Assembly: GCA_948144175.1 (NCBI GenBank)
Contig: CANXME010000238.1
Span: forward strand, 1 to 64,000
From: Closterium sp. NIES-65
Taxonomy: Eukaryota > Streptophyta > Zygnematophyceae > Desmidiales > Closteriaceae
Length of the DNA stretch: 64,000 nt
Direction: 5' to 3'
Below, piece by piece: positions 10,300 through 23,023 of the stretch. Below the pieces are notes generated by a model that was not told the DNA's origin, made no database searches, and was given only the letters and a program-made list of their open reading frames with translations. Made by a program: the position numbers and the translations under genes. The first letter of the stretch is position 1. Each line of letters begins with the position of its first letter.

Positions 10300-13200
10300 T
10301 CATGGACGAGGTCCCATGAGTCGTAGTACGGCAAACCCCCCCACAGCCGCCGCCCCCACACCCACAGTCACCAGGGTCACAGAGCTCCACCCTCCCCCAA
10401 TCCCACCTCCCCCCTCCTGCTCGCGTAACGCCGCCTCGGCCGCGGCGGTTACCACGTCCTTGTCCATGCGCCGGTTCTTGGCCACTAGCTCCTGGATCTT
10501 GTCTGTAGCGGCTGCCAGGTCGCTACTGAGGGAGGCGTTATCCCGCTTCACCTGCCCCAGCTGGAGAAACATGGTCTTGGCCTCTGCTTCCTTGGTTGCC
10601 GCCAGCCTGTGAGGGGGTGGTGGGGGGAAGGGAAGAAGGGAGGTGGGAGTGGGTTGAGAGGAAGGGCGAGTGGCGTTATCCTGCTTCACCTGCCCCTCTT
10701 TGCCTCTGCCTCCTTGGTTGCTGCCAGCCTGTGAGGGAAGTGGGGCATTGGGAAGGTGATAAGAGGAGGTATGAGGGAGGCGTTATCCCGCTTCACCTGC
10801 CCCAGCTGGAGAAACATGGTCTTGGCCTCTGCTTCCTTGGTTGCCGCCAACCTGCGTGGGGTGGTGTTTGGTGGAACGGGTAGGTGTGGGAGAGGAAGGG
10901 ACAGAGGGGGTTGGTACGGCAGCAGAGATTTGGGTGGTGGGTGGTGGAATGGGTAGGGTGTGGGAGAGAAAGGGTGGCACGTTACGAAAAAAAATATCTT
11001 GCTAGGCAGCTTAACAGTAAAGCACACAGAGCAGCGCACAGCGCACAGCACACAGAGCAGCCCACTCACTCTGCCAGCCTGGCGTTCTCCCGGCTGCCAC
11101 TCGCCAGCTTCCCCTCCACCTCCGCCCGCGCCTGCACCGCAGATGCCACCTCCCCCAGCAGAGCCTCCACCCTCGCCTCCAGCTCCCCCACCCTGCTCCC
11201 TGCACTCTCCCCACTCTCCCCACCCGCACCCGCCTCCTTCTTCGCCTGGGCAAGCTGCTGCGCTGCAGCCTTCAACCCCCCCTGCAGCTCCCCTTTCACA
11301 GCTTCAACCTCTCGCCTCGCCTCCCTTGCCTCCTCCTCCTTCCTCCTCGCCTCCTCCGCGTGTGTATTCTTCTCCTCTTCCGCACCCTTCACGCGCTGTT
11401 CCAGCGCCTTTATCTGGTCTGTCAGAGCCTGCACCTGCTCGTCCTTGCCCGTCAACTGGGCGTCCTTGTCTTGTAGCGCGGAGTGCGCCTGCACCAGCTC
11501 CACCTGCGTCTGCGTGAGGCTCTGCTGCAGCTCCGCCAGGTGCGCTGCTGCCTTGGCCGCCACCCTGAGAGCGCACAAACACAGGGAGACGGGGACGGCA
11601 GCAGGAAGACAGGGCAATGCAATGAGGGAGGGGGGTGCACACGACGGTGACACTCTGCTGCACCTCCGCCAGGTGGGCCGCTGCCTTGGCTGCCACACTG
11701 AGGCACAAGCGGAGAGGCACACAGACACATTGGGAGGTGGGGAGGGGCGGGGGGAGAGCAGGTGGGGAGTAGGGCAGAAAAGGGGTGCGTTTCAGCAGAT
11801 GATACGGAGAAGTTTGGGGGGGGGCACACGAGGGCGAGGTGCGGCTCTGCTGCACCTCCGCCAGGCGGGCCGCTGCCATGGCTGCGACTCTGACGCTCAA
11901 AGAGGGAACAATAAGGGGGGTGTATGGGGGGGGGAGAAGAGAGATGGGTCAGGCAATGCACACGCACGCAATGGGACAGCAGGTTGCACACACCGCACTG
12001 CACAGCAGCACAGCAAGAATACGACAGCCGTACCTGGTGGCCTGGTCCGGCTCGCCCTACCTGGTGGCCTGGTCCGGCTCGCCCTACCTGGTGGCCTGGT
12101 CCGGCTCGCCCTACCTGGTGGCCTGGTCCGGCTCGCCCTACCTGGTGGCCTGGTCCGACTCGCCCCTCTTCCCCTCCAGCGTCTTCTCTACATCCGCCCT
12201 TGCCGCTTCTGCCGCCGCTCTCGCCCTTTCCGCCTCTGCTTTTGCCGCTTCTGCCGTTCCTCTCGCCACTTCTGCCTCCATTCTTGCAGCCTCAGCCGCG
12301 GCCAGCTGAGCACCGAGTGCCTCCAACCGCTGCTCCAGCTCTCTCCGCCCTTCGTCCCATTCACCAATCGCCTTTTCCTTAGATGCCTTCTCTGCCGCCC
12401 ACGTCTCCCGCTCTGCCGCCCAGCTCCGCTTCTCTGCCGCCCAGCTTGCCCGTTCCTCCTCCCAGCTGCACTTCTCTGCCGCCCATTTTTCGCTGTCTGC
12501 CGCCCAGCCCTGCTTGTCTTGCTCCAACGCCTGCAAGGAGCGGGAAAGCTCGTCCATTCTGGCCGCCGCCTCAGCTGAAACCCTGGAGAAAGGCGGGAGG
12601 AGGTGAAAGCGGGGGAAAGAGGGGAAGAGGGAGAAGCACGAGAGAGGATCGCGTGACGATTGCGCAAAACAAGAAGCAGGCACCTTACAGGTTGAAACGA
12701 TGTTGCGCGTGACATGGCAAACCCCTGAACCCCGCGATCATCTGCAGAGATCCGTCAATTAACCCCTAGCTCGCGCTCACTTCAACAGGTCGGCGCATTT
12801 CTCCTTGGCCTCCGCGCATTCCTTGATCGCCGCGTCTCGCGCTGCCACCAGGGCCTCCGACTCTTGCTTCAGCGCCCGCACCAACTCCTCATGAGCCCTG
12901 ACCTGTTCACTCATCTCGCCTCTCAACGCCTCTGCCTCTTTCTTCGATAGATCCATCTCTCCCAGCAACTTCCCCACCTCCGCTTCTTTCCCCGCTACTT
13001 CCCCCTTCAGCCGCGCGACTTCCCCCTCCGCCGCCGTCACCAGCCCCTCCAGGCGCGCGCGTTCCGCCTTCCCCGCAGCCTCCGCCTCTTCCGCCTTCGA
13101 CGTCTTCTCCGCGGCCGCCGCCAGGTCCTTTTCTAGCGCGTTCTTCGCCTGCTGAACGCTCTTCCGCGCGACCTCCGATCCGCGCTTCCCCTCCTCCAAC

Positions 13201-13673
13201 TCCCGGCAGCGCTGCGCCATCTCCTCCAGCTGCTTCCGCAGCTTCTCCGCCTCCACTTGCGCGCCGAACCCGCCGCTTCCGCCGCTGCTACCGTTCGCCA
13301 TCGGTGACTCGAGAGGGAATCTGCCGGAAGCGTCCTCGAAGGTGGGAGTGCGGTTACCATCGTGCGGAGTTCGCGAGCCGTCGCTGAAGTGCTCCGGCGG
13401 CTCGACGAAGACGTCGGCGTCGTGAGAGTCGCTCGAGTCGCGACTCGCGGTGGCGCGGAAAGGCGAGGTCACGTTGATCGTCGGGAGATCTTCCCCGGAC
13501 GGCGCGCCTGCGGCCGGTAGCGCGGATGGCGGATCCGCTGCGGTGGCCTTGGCGGGAGGATCGCTGGCGGAAGGCGCGGGGGGAGCTGCGGAGCTGACGG
13601 TTGGGTTAGGAGCCACCGCTACAGCAGCAGCGGTGGTCTGTTGACGGCCCTTCTGGTTCTTCTTTCGACCCAT
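10300..13673 (-). CDS. long coiled-coil protein with a C-terminal membrane anchor (4 exons)
   Basis: Exons in gene order are 13673-12781, 12582-12142, 11564-11070 and 10606-10300. All are bounded by GT/AG and join in frame to 711 aa. The start is the ATG giving MGRKKNQKGRQQ; a longer upstream frame is possible. Residues 1-150 are Ala/Pro/Ser-rich and probably disordered. About 150-680 is nearly continuous heptad-type coiled coil, rich in Glu, Lys and Ala (QVEAEKLRKQLEEMAQRCRE; later KEEEAREARREVEAVKGEL). The last 27 residues hold a single hydrophobic segment (VTLVTVGVGAAAVGGFAVL) followed by RLMGPRP, which fits a tail-anchored protein facing the cytosol. Such proteins act as tethers at Golgi, ER, plastid or nuclear envelopes; which applies here cannot be read from sequence. 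Exon edges have extra copies at 12031-12138, 11645-11698, 11838-11889, 10690-10730 and 10787-10853. Confidence 0.7.
10690..10853 (-). repeat. two partial upstream copies of exon 4's 5' end
   Basis: At about 10690-10730 and 10787-10853 the minus strand repeats the start of the coiled-coil gene's exon 4 (L-A-A-T-K-E-A-E-A-K...), each behind its own CAG. Both lie in the intron just upstream of the real exon (10606). Confidence 0.75.
11645..11889 (-). repeat. two partial upstream copies of exon 3's 5' end
   Basis: At about 11645-11698 and 11838-11889 the minus strand repeats the start of exon 3 (V-A-A-K-A-A-A-H-L-A-E-V-Q-Q-S), each following a CAG. Reading on from either copy meets no donor that would continue the coiled coil. 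Confidence 0.75.
12031..12165 (-). repeat. 27-bp tandem repeat of an exon 2 splice donor, 5 copies
   Basis: Five 27-bp units start at 12031, 12058, 12085, 12112 and 12139. On the minus strand each carries GGCCACCAG|gtagggcg, the donor of coiled-coil exon 2. Using a later donor would meet an in-frame TAG at the first, so the most upstream (12142) was chosen. Confidence 0.9.
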
Positions 13674-15063
13674 CCGTGCTGAGTGGCGACTCCAAGAGTC
13701 GAATCTAGGCTCTGATCCTCTGAACGAAATATTCACGGAACGCGATCGTCGGCAGAGTTAACGATCCGCGGTTATATCAGGACCAGCAGAAGAACGACGG
13801 AATGCGTCGCCTGAGATCGGATGAGGCGGTTACGAGCAACGACACAGGTCTAAAAGGTTAATCAGCTCCGTTGGTCCTAACGGACGGATCAATAAGCGAT
13901 GATGTCAGCGGAGCGTCGTGAGTAACGGAAGAAGCTCGGTTGGCACGCTAGGGAAGAACAGGTAAAAACTGCTCAGTTTAGGAATGTGTAGATTCTGATC
14001 CCCTCATCTCTCACCTCACCGTCATCATCATGATCAGCTTTGGGCGCCATGATGGGTGAAAACTGAAAGGCGAGGGGAGGGAAGATGATTGAGGGAATGG
14101 TTGTGATTAGTTCGTGAAACCGACTGGGACCCAGCGTTACCGTACCCGAACAGCTGTAACATCCGAGATACACCAGAGAACCAGATCTCCCACAATGGTG
14201 GGGTTCGTTGGGTGATCAAGGTATGATGTGACGTTCGCGAAGTCTGTAACGTGCGCGAGGGGAGGTCCAAGCATTCTCGCCGAAACGCTGGCGGGTCAAA
14301 CGAAGTTGGTGTCAGTACCCCGCAAAAACATTTTCTTCGTTTGGCACATAGTTTGTGTCATAATGTATCATTTGGTGATACATTCCCCTTTCAACCAATA
14401 CCTGTGTGGAGATAGGAGATAATAAACCTGAAAATGCTTCAAGCTCAGGAAATATTTTATTTTTCTTATCACTTAGACCTCGACCAGGATTTTGCACTAC
14501 ACACAAATGGTTGTCCAGCATGTCAGACCAAATTTGTCATAGCTGGGTTGGGAGGGAGTGCATCGCATGTTTGGTCAACCTGAATGAGAGATTGCTGGCA
14601 GGATGGCAAATGATTTACTTGTCGTACGACTCTGTCGTGGGATGATGACAAAGATGATGGAAACCTGCAGCAACAAATAGAAGGGCGTAAGCAAGTAGGG
14701 GTTTCCAGAAAAAAAAAAGTCAGGAAGGAGGAAAGATGGATAGGCAGAAGCGAATGCAAAGCATTTAACACAAGAAACATATGCAACACAGGGCAAGATG
14801 GGTGAAATGCACAGCTTCAACAGGGACATCACACACCTGAAACATACCCTGGCTTTATTAGAACAGTCTTCTTTGCTATGGTGTCTTCGCACTTGCCCCG
14901 CCAAACTGCCGATTAGAGCGACATTGGAATCAATCCCGGGCTCGTCTCGAAGTGGCCACAAAGATCATCGGAACGCCACAACTCTTGAGGCTGCCTCAAA
15001 GCTCATCGCCAGGTGGCCATAAAGATTATCCAGACGCCACAGCTCTTACGATCATCTCAAACC
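13674..15063. other. intergenic: promoter side of the coiled-coil gene and 3' flank of GRAS copy A
   Basis: No gene is supported. From about 14460 to 15063 the sequence matches the 3' flanks of GRAS copies B (19320-19868) and C (25730-26226), for example caaatg(g/c)ttgtcc, atgtttggtcaa and an A-rich block with ggcaag(a/g). This marks one edge of the duplicated unit. Confidence 0.55.
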
Positions 15064-18000
15064 TCATCTCCAGGCGGCGACGAAGATCATCGGGACGCCG
15101 CGCCAGCTGAGCTGCAGGGCGCCCGTCTCACCATGCACTTCTAACCGGAACCTCTTGTCTCTCCCCTCTGTAATCTCCCTCCCAGCCGCCACTGTGTCCG
15201 GCCCTAAAGGTACGGGTTCCAGCCCCACTGTTCTCATCCGATGCACCCATTTCTCGAGCCGCTCTGACCGAAGCCACCTGTTCATGCCCTCACATGCGAC
15301 CCCGTTCATCAAATCCCGCGCCAGAATGGTTTCCGCTGCAAAGCGTGACGAGGCAGAGTGCGGCATGGAAGCATCAAAGGACTCGATGAACGCGGCAAAG
15401 TTGGCAAAGGCGGCGTGGAAGCGCGAGAGGAAGAAAGGGCCGTTGGCATCCAAATCAATGTCGACCTGGAGGAGGAGCAGAGGGCGCAGGTCGCGGATCC
15501 ACTTGAGGATGGCATTGCGGGGATTGGAGCGAAGGACAGAGTCGTCTGGAAAGACCATGAGGCCCCAATTGGCCAGCACTACCACCTCCTCCCCTTCATC
15601 CACCTCCACTTGCGACGGGTGGAAGTCAAGTGGGTTGGTTTCTATGCCATGGAACGACAGGGAGAGGCCGAGCATAGATGCCACTTTCTCCAGATACTGC
15701 CCCCCCAGATGCACCAGGCCCGTTGGATGCTCCTCCACTTTGATGATCCCGAAATCAACGGCTGTGATTTTCACATGCGCTGTGGAGCGGGGCGGGGGAG
15801 GTGTAGGAAGAGTGGTGGGGTGCGTGCTCCCACTGCTGCCGCTTGTGCTGCCGCTGCTGGTAAAGCTCTTGCTGCCTGTCACAGGTGCATCTGCGGCCGC
15901 ACCTCCCCCAGGTATACCTGCCCCAAACGCCCCTGTTCTGCCCTGAACACCGCTCACGCCCCCACCAGCTGCATTCGGTACTGCCCCTGGTCCCCCACCT
16001 GGGATGCCACTTGGTGGATGCCCATTGGCTGTGGTGGCGGCGGCCGGGAGGAGAGGCGGGGAGGAGAAGTGGGCAGCAAGGCGCATGAAAATTTGGATCC
16101 AGTGCGGCCCGCAGTAGAGTCCAATGGCTATGATGTGCAGCCGCCGCCGCCGCACCGACTGGCTTGCAAAGGTTGAGGCTGAGGCAGAGGCAGGGAAAGA
16201 GGCCGGCTGGGGGGGAGGAGAAGGGGCGTGTGGAGAGTGTGGGTGGCTGGCAGGGGACTGGGGAGCATGTCTGTGGGTGGGCCGGCTCTGTGCGTGTGCC
16301 TGTGCATGCTGGTGTGGGTGTGCATGTGGTTGGTGGGTGAATGCACGAACAATTTCGTGCATTTCTGCAATGTTGGCGAGGTGCATGAATGCCGGCACTC
16401 CATGCTCGTTGCCATGGCCCAACACTGCCATTGAATCCTGCTCACATGGGACACGTGGCATGCATGGGGTGCATGAGATGAATGGGATGCAGGCACGAAT
16501 GGGATGCCTGGGACACGTGGCAAGCACGGAATACAGTGAGCTTAGCACATACAGTGCCGGACTGGAAACGGAACGTGCCTGAAGAAAAATACACTGAGCA
16601 CGTGTTGTGTGTTTCTGTGTGTGCGGAAGGGGCGAACGTGGGGAGGGGGGAGGGCGGGGAGTGCGGAAGGTGGGGAACGGGGAAGGTACGTACCTGAAGG
16701 GTGATATTCAAGGGGGTGCACCAGCGGGTGAGCGCGGTGCCATCCATGCGCGCCTGCAGCGCCTCCACGGCATGGAAGGCGATGCGCTGCAATGTATCCC
16801 CCCCCGCTGCCGCCTCCCTCCGCACCTGCCGCATGAACTGCCGCCACCGCACCTGGTGGGGGCGGAAGGGAGAAGTAACGCAGAGAACAACACTGTGAGT
16901 AGTGTGCTGCAGCTCTTGCTCAACAATGCATCAGCAGGAGCCAACGAGCACAAGCCATGCCACTTGACACGAGCCCCACTTGACACGAGCCCCACCCAAC
17001 GCACCGAGTCACCAACGGCCATGGCTTCAGCGAGAGCCATGAGCTGCTGCTTCAGCATGCCCTCCCTCGCGCCACACATGGGCCGTGGCAGCATGCCTGA
17101 CACATCCACTCGCAGGGGCCTCTCGGGGCCGAATGGAGCAACGTGGGGAACGGGGAGGGACGCCCTGCTTGCTACGCTCTGCGCTGCACTCCCAGGGGCA
17201 AGGCTCCGTGGGTTAATGCGTGCCTCACTGAGGCGAATTCTCCTGAGTGCATTGTTGCTCGAAAAGGATGCTAGCCGCACTCCCTGGGCACATCTATAAG
17301 CACCAGCGTTGCTGGTGCGAGCAGCAGAGGAGGGCAGTGTTGAGCCCATGAAACCACTCGCGTCTCCCCGACTGCCTCCAACCACGAGACTGCTCTCAGG
17401 CGCCTTTATACAAGACACCGCGGAAGCTACTGCTACCGCTACTGCTGCTGCTGCCACTGCTGCTGCTGTTGCTGCTGCTGCTGTTGTTGTTGATGGTGCT
17501 GTTGCAGGTGCAGCTACTGCTGAGGATGATCCTGGCATGGGGAACGGCCGAGCTGCAGTGGTAGACGCAGTGACAGCGGGAGCTGCGGGCGTGGCAGGGG
17601 AAGGAAGGCCCGGCTCGGTCGAGTGGGGAACGGGTTGCCACGGGGAGGGCGCAGAGTGAGGCGGGTTGATGTTTTGCAGCACGGCGGCGAGACGGGAGGA
17701 GAGGTCCGGTGGGCGCCGAGGCAGCTTGCACGGGGGCGGAGCGGAGGGAGGTTCGGCGGAAGGCCCCCTGAGCCCTCCCACCCCTATGTCACGGCCGAGG
17801 GAGGGCGAGGGGCGCTGGGCGGGGGGGGAGTGTTGGGGGGAAGAGGGACGGGCATGGATGGCGGAGGGGAGAGGGCGTGTGCTGGCGGGTATGTTTAACT
17901 GGAGGGCTTCCTGCTGCTGCTGCTGCTGCTGCTGCTGTCCTCCTGGATCGTAATTTCGCCCTTGGTGCTGGGGCTGTTGCTGCGTCTGCTGCTGAGGCGT

Positions 18001-18918
18001 CAACAGCTGATTCTGCGCTTCCTCCTGCTCTGGCAACAACAGCTGCGCCCTCTGCGCTTGCTCCCAGCTGCCCGTCGCGCCCTGAAAAGTCGCTGGCGCT
18101 GTCGCTGTGAACAGCCTCTCCGAAGCATCTTCGAAGGTCAACACGTGCGGACCGGAACAGTCAGGCTGCAATGCACGCAGATCGGATGCTGATGTGGCAG
18201 GGAAACCTTGTTCTGATCCCCCCTCCGCATCCCGAGGTAAATTAGGAAGCCACGTGGACGGACCAGCCTGCTCTGGCAGGCACGTGTCTAGATCACTGGC
18301 TGCAAGATTGTTGGCCGCGAGATTGCTGGCTGCCAAATTGCTGACCGCAAAAACGTTTCCCGCCCCCGGAACATACCACGTCCCCGATTGTAACAACTCA
18401 ACCCTTTCTACTCGGCCGTCTTCGGGCGTGGTAGAGTCACGGCTATGGCTAACTCCGCTTGAGTCCCGCGTATCGATAAAATCCGCGAAGACTGATGTAA
18501 TCGCACCTGCTTCACCGGATCCCTTCGTACACGCCTCGCCTGCGTCTGTTCGTCGTTCGGGAACTCCGCCATCGAAATCAAGTGGAGTCCCTTTCTCCGA
18601 TTCCTCGCCAGGTAACTCATCCAATCGCCATTCTGGACTAACTTCGACTTGGTTAACGGGAGCGTCGCGTATGGGAACATAGTCTGTGTTATTGTCTCTT
18701 ATGTACACATCACCTGTAGGAGCATCATCGCCTATCAGGAAAGCGAGTGACGGATCTAATGTAGTAAACGGCAACTCCGGGAGATCTTGTGTCTGCAAGA
18801 GAGGGTTGTCAGTGGAAGGCGAAGGAGGCAGAACGGCTTCGTCGAACGACAACCAATGCTCAACGTCCGCTGGCGCCAGGTCATCAGCGACGAAGACCGT
18901 GACTGGCTCGCCGCTCAT
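15064..18918 (-). CDS. GRAS-family transcriptional regulator, copy A (3 exons)
   Basis: Exons 18918-17005, 16852-16694 and 16437-15064, all phase 0, give 1148 aa. Residues 1-600 are low complexity, with an acidic start ([20 protein letters not shown]) and poly-Q and poly-Ala tracts. The GRAS domain fills the rest. Leucine heptad I reads [17 protein letters not shown] then [19 protein letters not shown], across the exon 1/2 border. The VHIID-type motif is [20 protein letters not shown], with the usual Asp replaced by Ala. PFYRE-like ([33 protein letters not shown]), RVER-like ([18 protein letters not shown]) and SAW ([17 protein letters not shown]) motifs follow. A His/Pro-rich insert precedes VHIID and a Gly/Ser-rich one follows it. 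GRAS proteins are nuclear co-regulators that act with DNA-binding partners. Copies B and C follow in tandem. Confidence 0.85.
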
Positions 18919-18980
18919 GTCTACGTGACGGAAACTGTGATTGTGGTCGGATCTTGGAAGATCGCCAGGTCAAAGAACCA

Positions 18981-19002
18981 AGCTACGTCTACGTGATCAG
19001 TC
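18981..19002 (-). promoter_or_regulatory. block conserved upstream of all three GRAS copies
   Basis: CTACGTGATCAGT here recurs upstream of copy B (24588-24599) and, slightly changed, copy C (around 31102-31114), 70-125 bp before each ATG. It contains an ACGTG core like plant G-box/ABRE sites. Conservation may reflect recent duplication alone. Confidence 0.4.
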
Positions 19003-19097
19003 GTGGAGCGAGGAAGCCTGCCAAAAAAAGCTGCGGATGGAGTGGAGAAGAGGAATTGGGTCCAGAAAAGCTGCAGTTTATGTTGCGTCTCGTACGA

Positions 19098-19195
19098 AGT
19101 GAATTCCCGAGGTGTGAGTTCCCGAGGTGTGAATTGCCGACTTGTGAATTCCCGAGGTGTGAATTCTGGAGGTGTGAGTTCCCGAGGTGTCGAAT
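19098..19195. repeat. 17-bp tandem repeat upstream of GRAS copy A
   Basis: Six imperfect copies of gaattcccgaggtgtga. Single related copies occur at about 25251 and 25626, upstream of copy B. Confidence 0.85.
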
Positions 19196-19868
19196 CCCTT
19201 GTGTCAATTCGCCATCAAGGACGCTTCTTCGTTACGCACGTTACGGTACACCATTCCTGATGAAGCAGCAAATGTAGGAAATCATCAGTCTCTCTCCCAC
19301 TTCAATTCCTCCTTCCTAGACCAGGTGTTAGCACTTCAAAAAAATGCTTGTCCATTTGACATTCGTGGGACGGCGTCGAATGTTTGGTCAACGTCGTTCC
19401 AGGACATCATTAAAGAGTTTTCCAAGTCGCTGGAGGGATGGATCGCTGCGTGCTTATCATACAGCTCGACATGGGATGGCTTGCATGCAGCACAGACTAT
19501 GAAACCTGCAGCAACAGTTACGATGGCATACGTGCAAGATTAGTCTTAGCACACTCAAGTGGAGGTTCCTACAAAGAAAAAGGAAAGGGAGCAATGGAGG
19601 CACGATGGACACGCACAAGCAAATGCAAAACGTTAAGCAAAAGAAACATGTGCAAAAATAGGGCAAGAAGGTTGACATGCAGGGGTGTGGAGGTTAACAG
19701 GGACATGAACTGGCCTGAACCTACCCTGCTTTGATAAGACCTGTCTTCCTGAGCTTGGCTATGCCGCCCTTGCCATTGCACTGCCAAGTTGCGGGTGAGA
19801 ACGATCATTGGGGCCAGGCGGCCACAACAATCATCGAGGCGCTGCAGCTTGTGAGCCCGACTCCAGGC

Positions 19869-22800
19869 TCATCGCCAGGCGGCCACGAAGATCAAGGGCA
19901 CGCCGCGCCAGCTGAGCTGCAGGGCGCCGCTCTCACCATGCACTTCCAGCCGGAACCTCTTGTCCCTCCCCTCCGTGGCCTCCCTCCCAGCCACCACTGT
20001 GTCCGGCCCTAAAGGTACGGGTTCCAGCCCCACTGCTTTCATCCGATGCACCCACATCTCGAGCCGCTCCGCCCGCAGCCATCTGTTCATGCCCTCGCAT
20101 GCCACCTCGTTTATAAAGTCCCGCGCGAGGATGGACTCTGCTACGAAGCGCTGCGTGGCGGCGTGCGGCATAGAGGCATCAAAGGACTCGATGAGCGCCG
20201 CAAAGTTGGCGAACGCGGCGTGGAAGCGCGCGAGGAAGAAGGGCCCGTTGGCATCTAGATCAGCGTCTACCTGGAGGAGCAGCAGCGGGCGCAGGTCGCG
20301 AATCCACTTGAGAATTGCGTTACGGGGATTGGAGCGAAGCACTGTGTCGTCTGGAAAGACCATGAGGCCCCAATTGGCCAGCACTATCACCTCCTCCCCT
20401 TCATCCACCTCCACTTGCGACGGGTGGAAGTCGTGTGGGGTGGTTTCCATGCCTTGAAACGACAGGGAAAGGCCGAGCATAGATGCCACCTGCTCCAGGT
20501 ACTGCCCCCCCAGATGCACCAGGCCTGTGGGATACTCCTCCAGACTGACGAACCCAAAATCAACAGCTGTGATTTTCACATGGGCCGTGGGCCGGAAGGG
20601 GGGAGTAGCATGTGAAAGAGGTGTGGGGGGGGTTGTGGGGTGCGTGCTACCACTGCTGCTGCTGCTGGTAAAGCTATTGCTGCCTGGCACAGGTGCATCT
20701 GTGGCCGCACCTCCCCCAGTTGAGGAGAAGTGGGCAGCGAGGCGCATGAAGATCTCGATCCAGTGCGGCCCGGCGTAAAGTCCAATGGCTATGATGTGCA
20801 GCCGCCGCCGCCGCACGGAGTGGCCGACAGAGGCAGAGGCAGGGAAAGAGGCCGCCAGGGGGAGGGGAGGAGTATGGGGGTGTGGACTATTTGGGTGTGT
20901 GTGTGCGCATGATTGGTGGGTGAATGCGCGGACTATTTCGTGCACGGCTGCAATGTTGGCGAGGTGCATGAATGCCGGCACTCCATGCTCGCCGCCGTGG
21001 CCCAACACTGCCACCGAATCCTGCTCACATGGGACACGTGGCATGCATAGGATGCATGACATAAATGGGATGCACGGCATAAATGGGATGCACGGCATAA
21101 ATGGGATGCATGGCATAAATGGGACGCATGGCACAAATGGGATGCATGGCTTAAATGGGATGCATGGCATAAATGGGATGCATGGCATAAATGGGATGCA
21201 TGGCATGAGTGAAATTGATGGGACATATAGCATGCACGAAACACTGTAAATCAGCACACACAGTGCCTGACAGGAAAGGGGACGTGCCAAAAGAAACAAA
21301 AACTAAGTACATGTTGTGATGTGGGGAGGGAGGAAAGGGGGGAGGAAAGGGGGGAGGAGGGGAGGTGGGGAGGTGGGGATGTGGGGAAAAAGGAGAGGGG
21401 CGAAGGGGGAGAGGGAGGGAAGAGGGGAGGGAGGTAGGTGGGGATGGGGGAAGGTGAGGAGACAGGAGGGAAAGTACCTGAAGGGTGATGTTCAAGGGGG
21501 AGCGCCAGCGAGTGAGTGCGGTGCCATCCATGCGCGCCTCTAGCGCCTCCAGCGAGTGGAAGGCGATGCGCTGCAGCGTGTCCCCCCCCGCTGCCGCCTC
21601 CCTCCGCACCTGCCGCATGAACTGCCGCCACCGCACCTGGTGGGGTTGTGGTGGGAGGCAGGAGAGACAGGGGGGAGGCCGAGAGGGGGAGAAAGAGGAA
21701 CGAGGGGGAAGTGGGGGAAGCGGAGAGGTGTGTGAGTGAGCTCAATCATGTTGTCACCATCGAAACCGGAGATGGGCACGAAGGGAATATTGTCGGGGCT
21801 GTAGCCAACCTTCTTCAGGTACGACGACACCTCCTACACGTCCGTTAGGTTGCAGCTCACGAGCGTGCATGGCGAGGGATAGGCTGTGGAGGAAGTGAGG
21901 TGGGGGAGAGGATGAAATGAGGAGGGGGACGGGAAGGAGTAAGGCAGAGAACAAGAGTTGAAGTAGTGCGCTGCAGCTCCTTGGCATGGCTTGTGTTCCT
22001 TGGCATGGCTTGTGTTCCTTGGCATGGCTTGTGCTCCTTGGCATGGCTTGTGCTCCTTGGCATGGCTTGTGTTCCTTGGCATGGCTTGTGTTCCTTGGCA
22101 TGGCTTGTGTTCCTTGGCATGGCTTGTGTTCCTTGGCATGGCTTGTGTTCCTTGGCATGGCTTGTGTTCCTTGGCATGGCTTGTGTTCCTTGGCATGGCT
22201 TGTGTTCATTGGCATGGCTTGTGTTCCTTGGCATGGCTTGTGTTCATTGGCATGGCTTGTGTTCCTTGGCATGGCTTGTGTTCATTGGCATGGCTTGTGT
22301 TCCTTGGCTCCTCCTGCAGCTCTTGCTCAACAATGCAGTGCACTGCAGCTCTTGCTCAACAATGCAGTGCACTGCAGCTCTTGCTCAACAATGCATCAGG
22401 AGGAGCCAAGGAACACGAGCCATGCCTGGTTAGTGATTATTCACCCCACCCCCCACGTGACACAAGCCATGCCGGGTTATTGATTATTCACCCCACCCCC
22501 CACGTGACACGAGCCATGCCATCCCCCACGAGCCCCACGTACCGAGTCATCAACAGCCATGGCTTCAGCAAGAGCCAAGAGCTGCTGCTTCAGCATGCCC
22601 TCTTTCGCGCCACACATGGGCCGTGGCAGCATGCCTGACACATCCACTCGCAGGGGCCTCTCGGGGCCGAATTCAGGAATGTTTGGGGCGGCAACCAACG
22701 CCCTGCTTGTTGCACTAAGGGCACAAATCTCTTCACCGTCCGGATCAGTGCTCAGTGGATCGCTGTATACCTCACAGACGCGGATTTTGCGAAGTGCAGT

Positions 22801-22990
22801 GTTGTCTGAAAAGGTTGCTGGCCTCTGCACTCGCTGGTCATATCTAGAAGCAGCAGCGTAGCTGGTGTGGACAGCAGAGGGGGGCAGTGTAGAGCCCATG
22901 AAAGACCTCGCGTCTCCCCGACTGCCTCCAACCACGAGCCTACTCTCAAACGCCTGTATGCAAGACACTGTAGAAGCTACTGCTACCGCC

Positions 22991-23023
<33 letters not shown>

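Larger units (their letters stand above)
18919..19868. other. spacer between GRAS copies A and B
   Basis: No gene seen. It holds the upstream region of copy A (to about 19270), a 17-bp repeat at 19098-19195, and the 3' flank of copy B (19320-19868), which is homologous to the flanks of A and C. Confidence 0.5.

Noticed and set aside
10884-12578. Plus-strand frame of 564 codons
   Set aside because: Antisense to the coiled-coil exons; GC-rich coiled-coil codons leave the other strand open.
21966-22638. Frames of 155-215 codons on both strands
   Set aside because: Produced by the 19-bp repeat in a GRAS intron.
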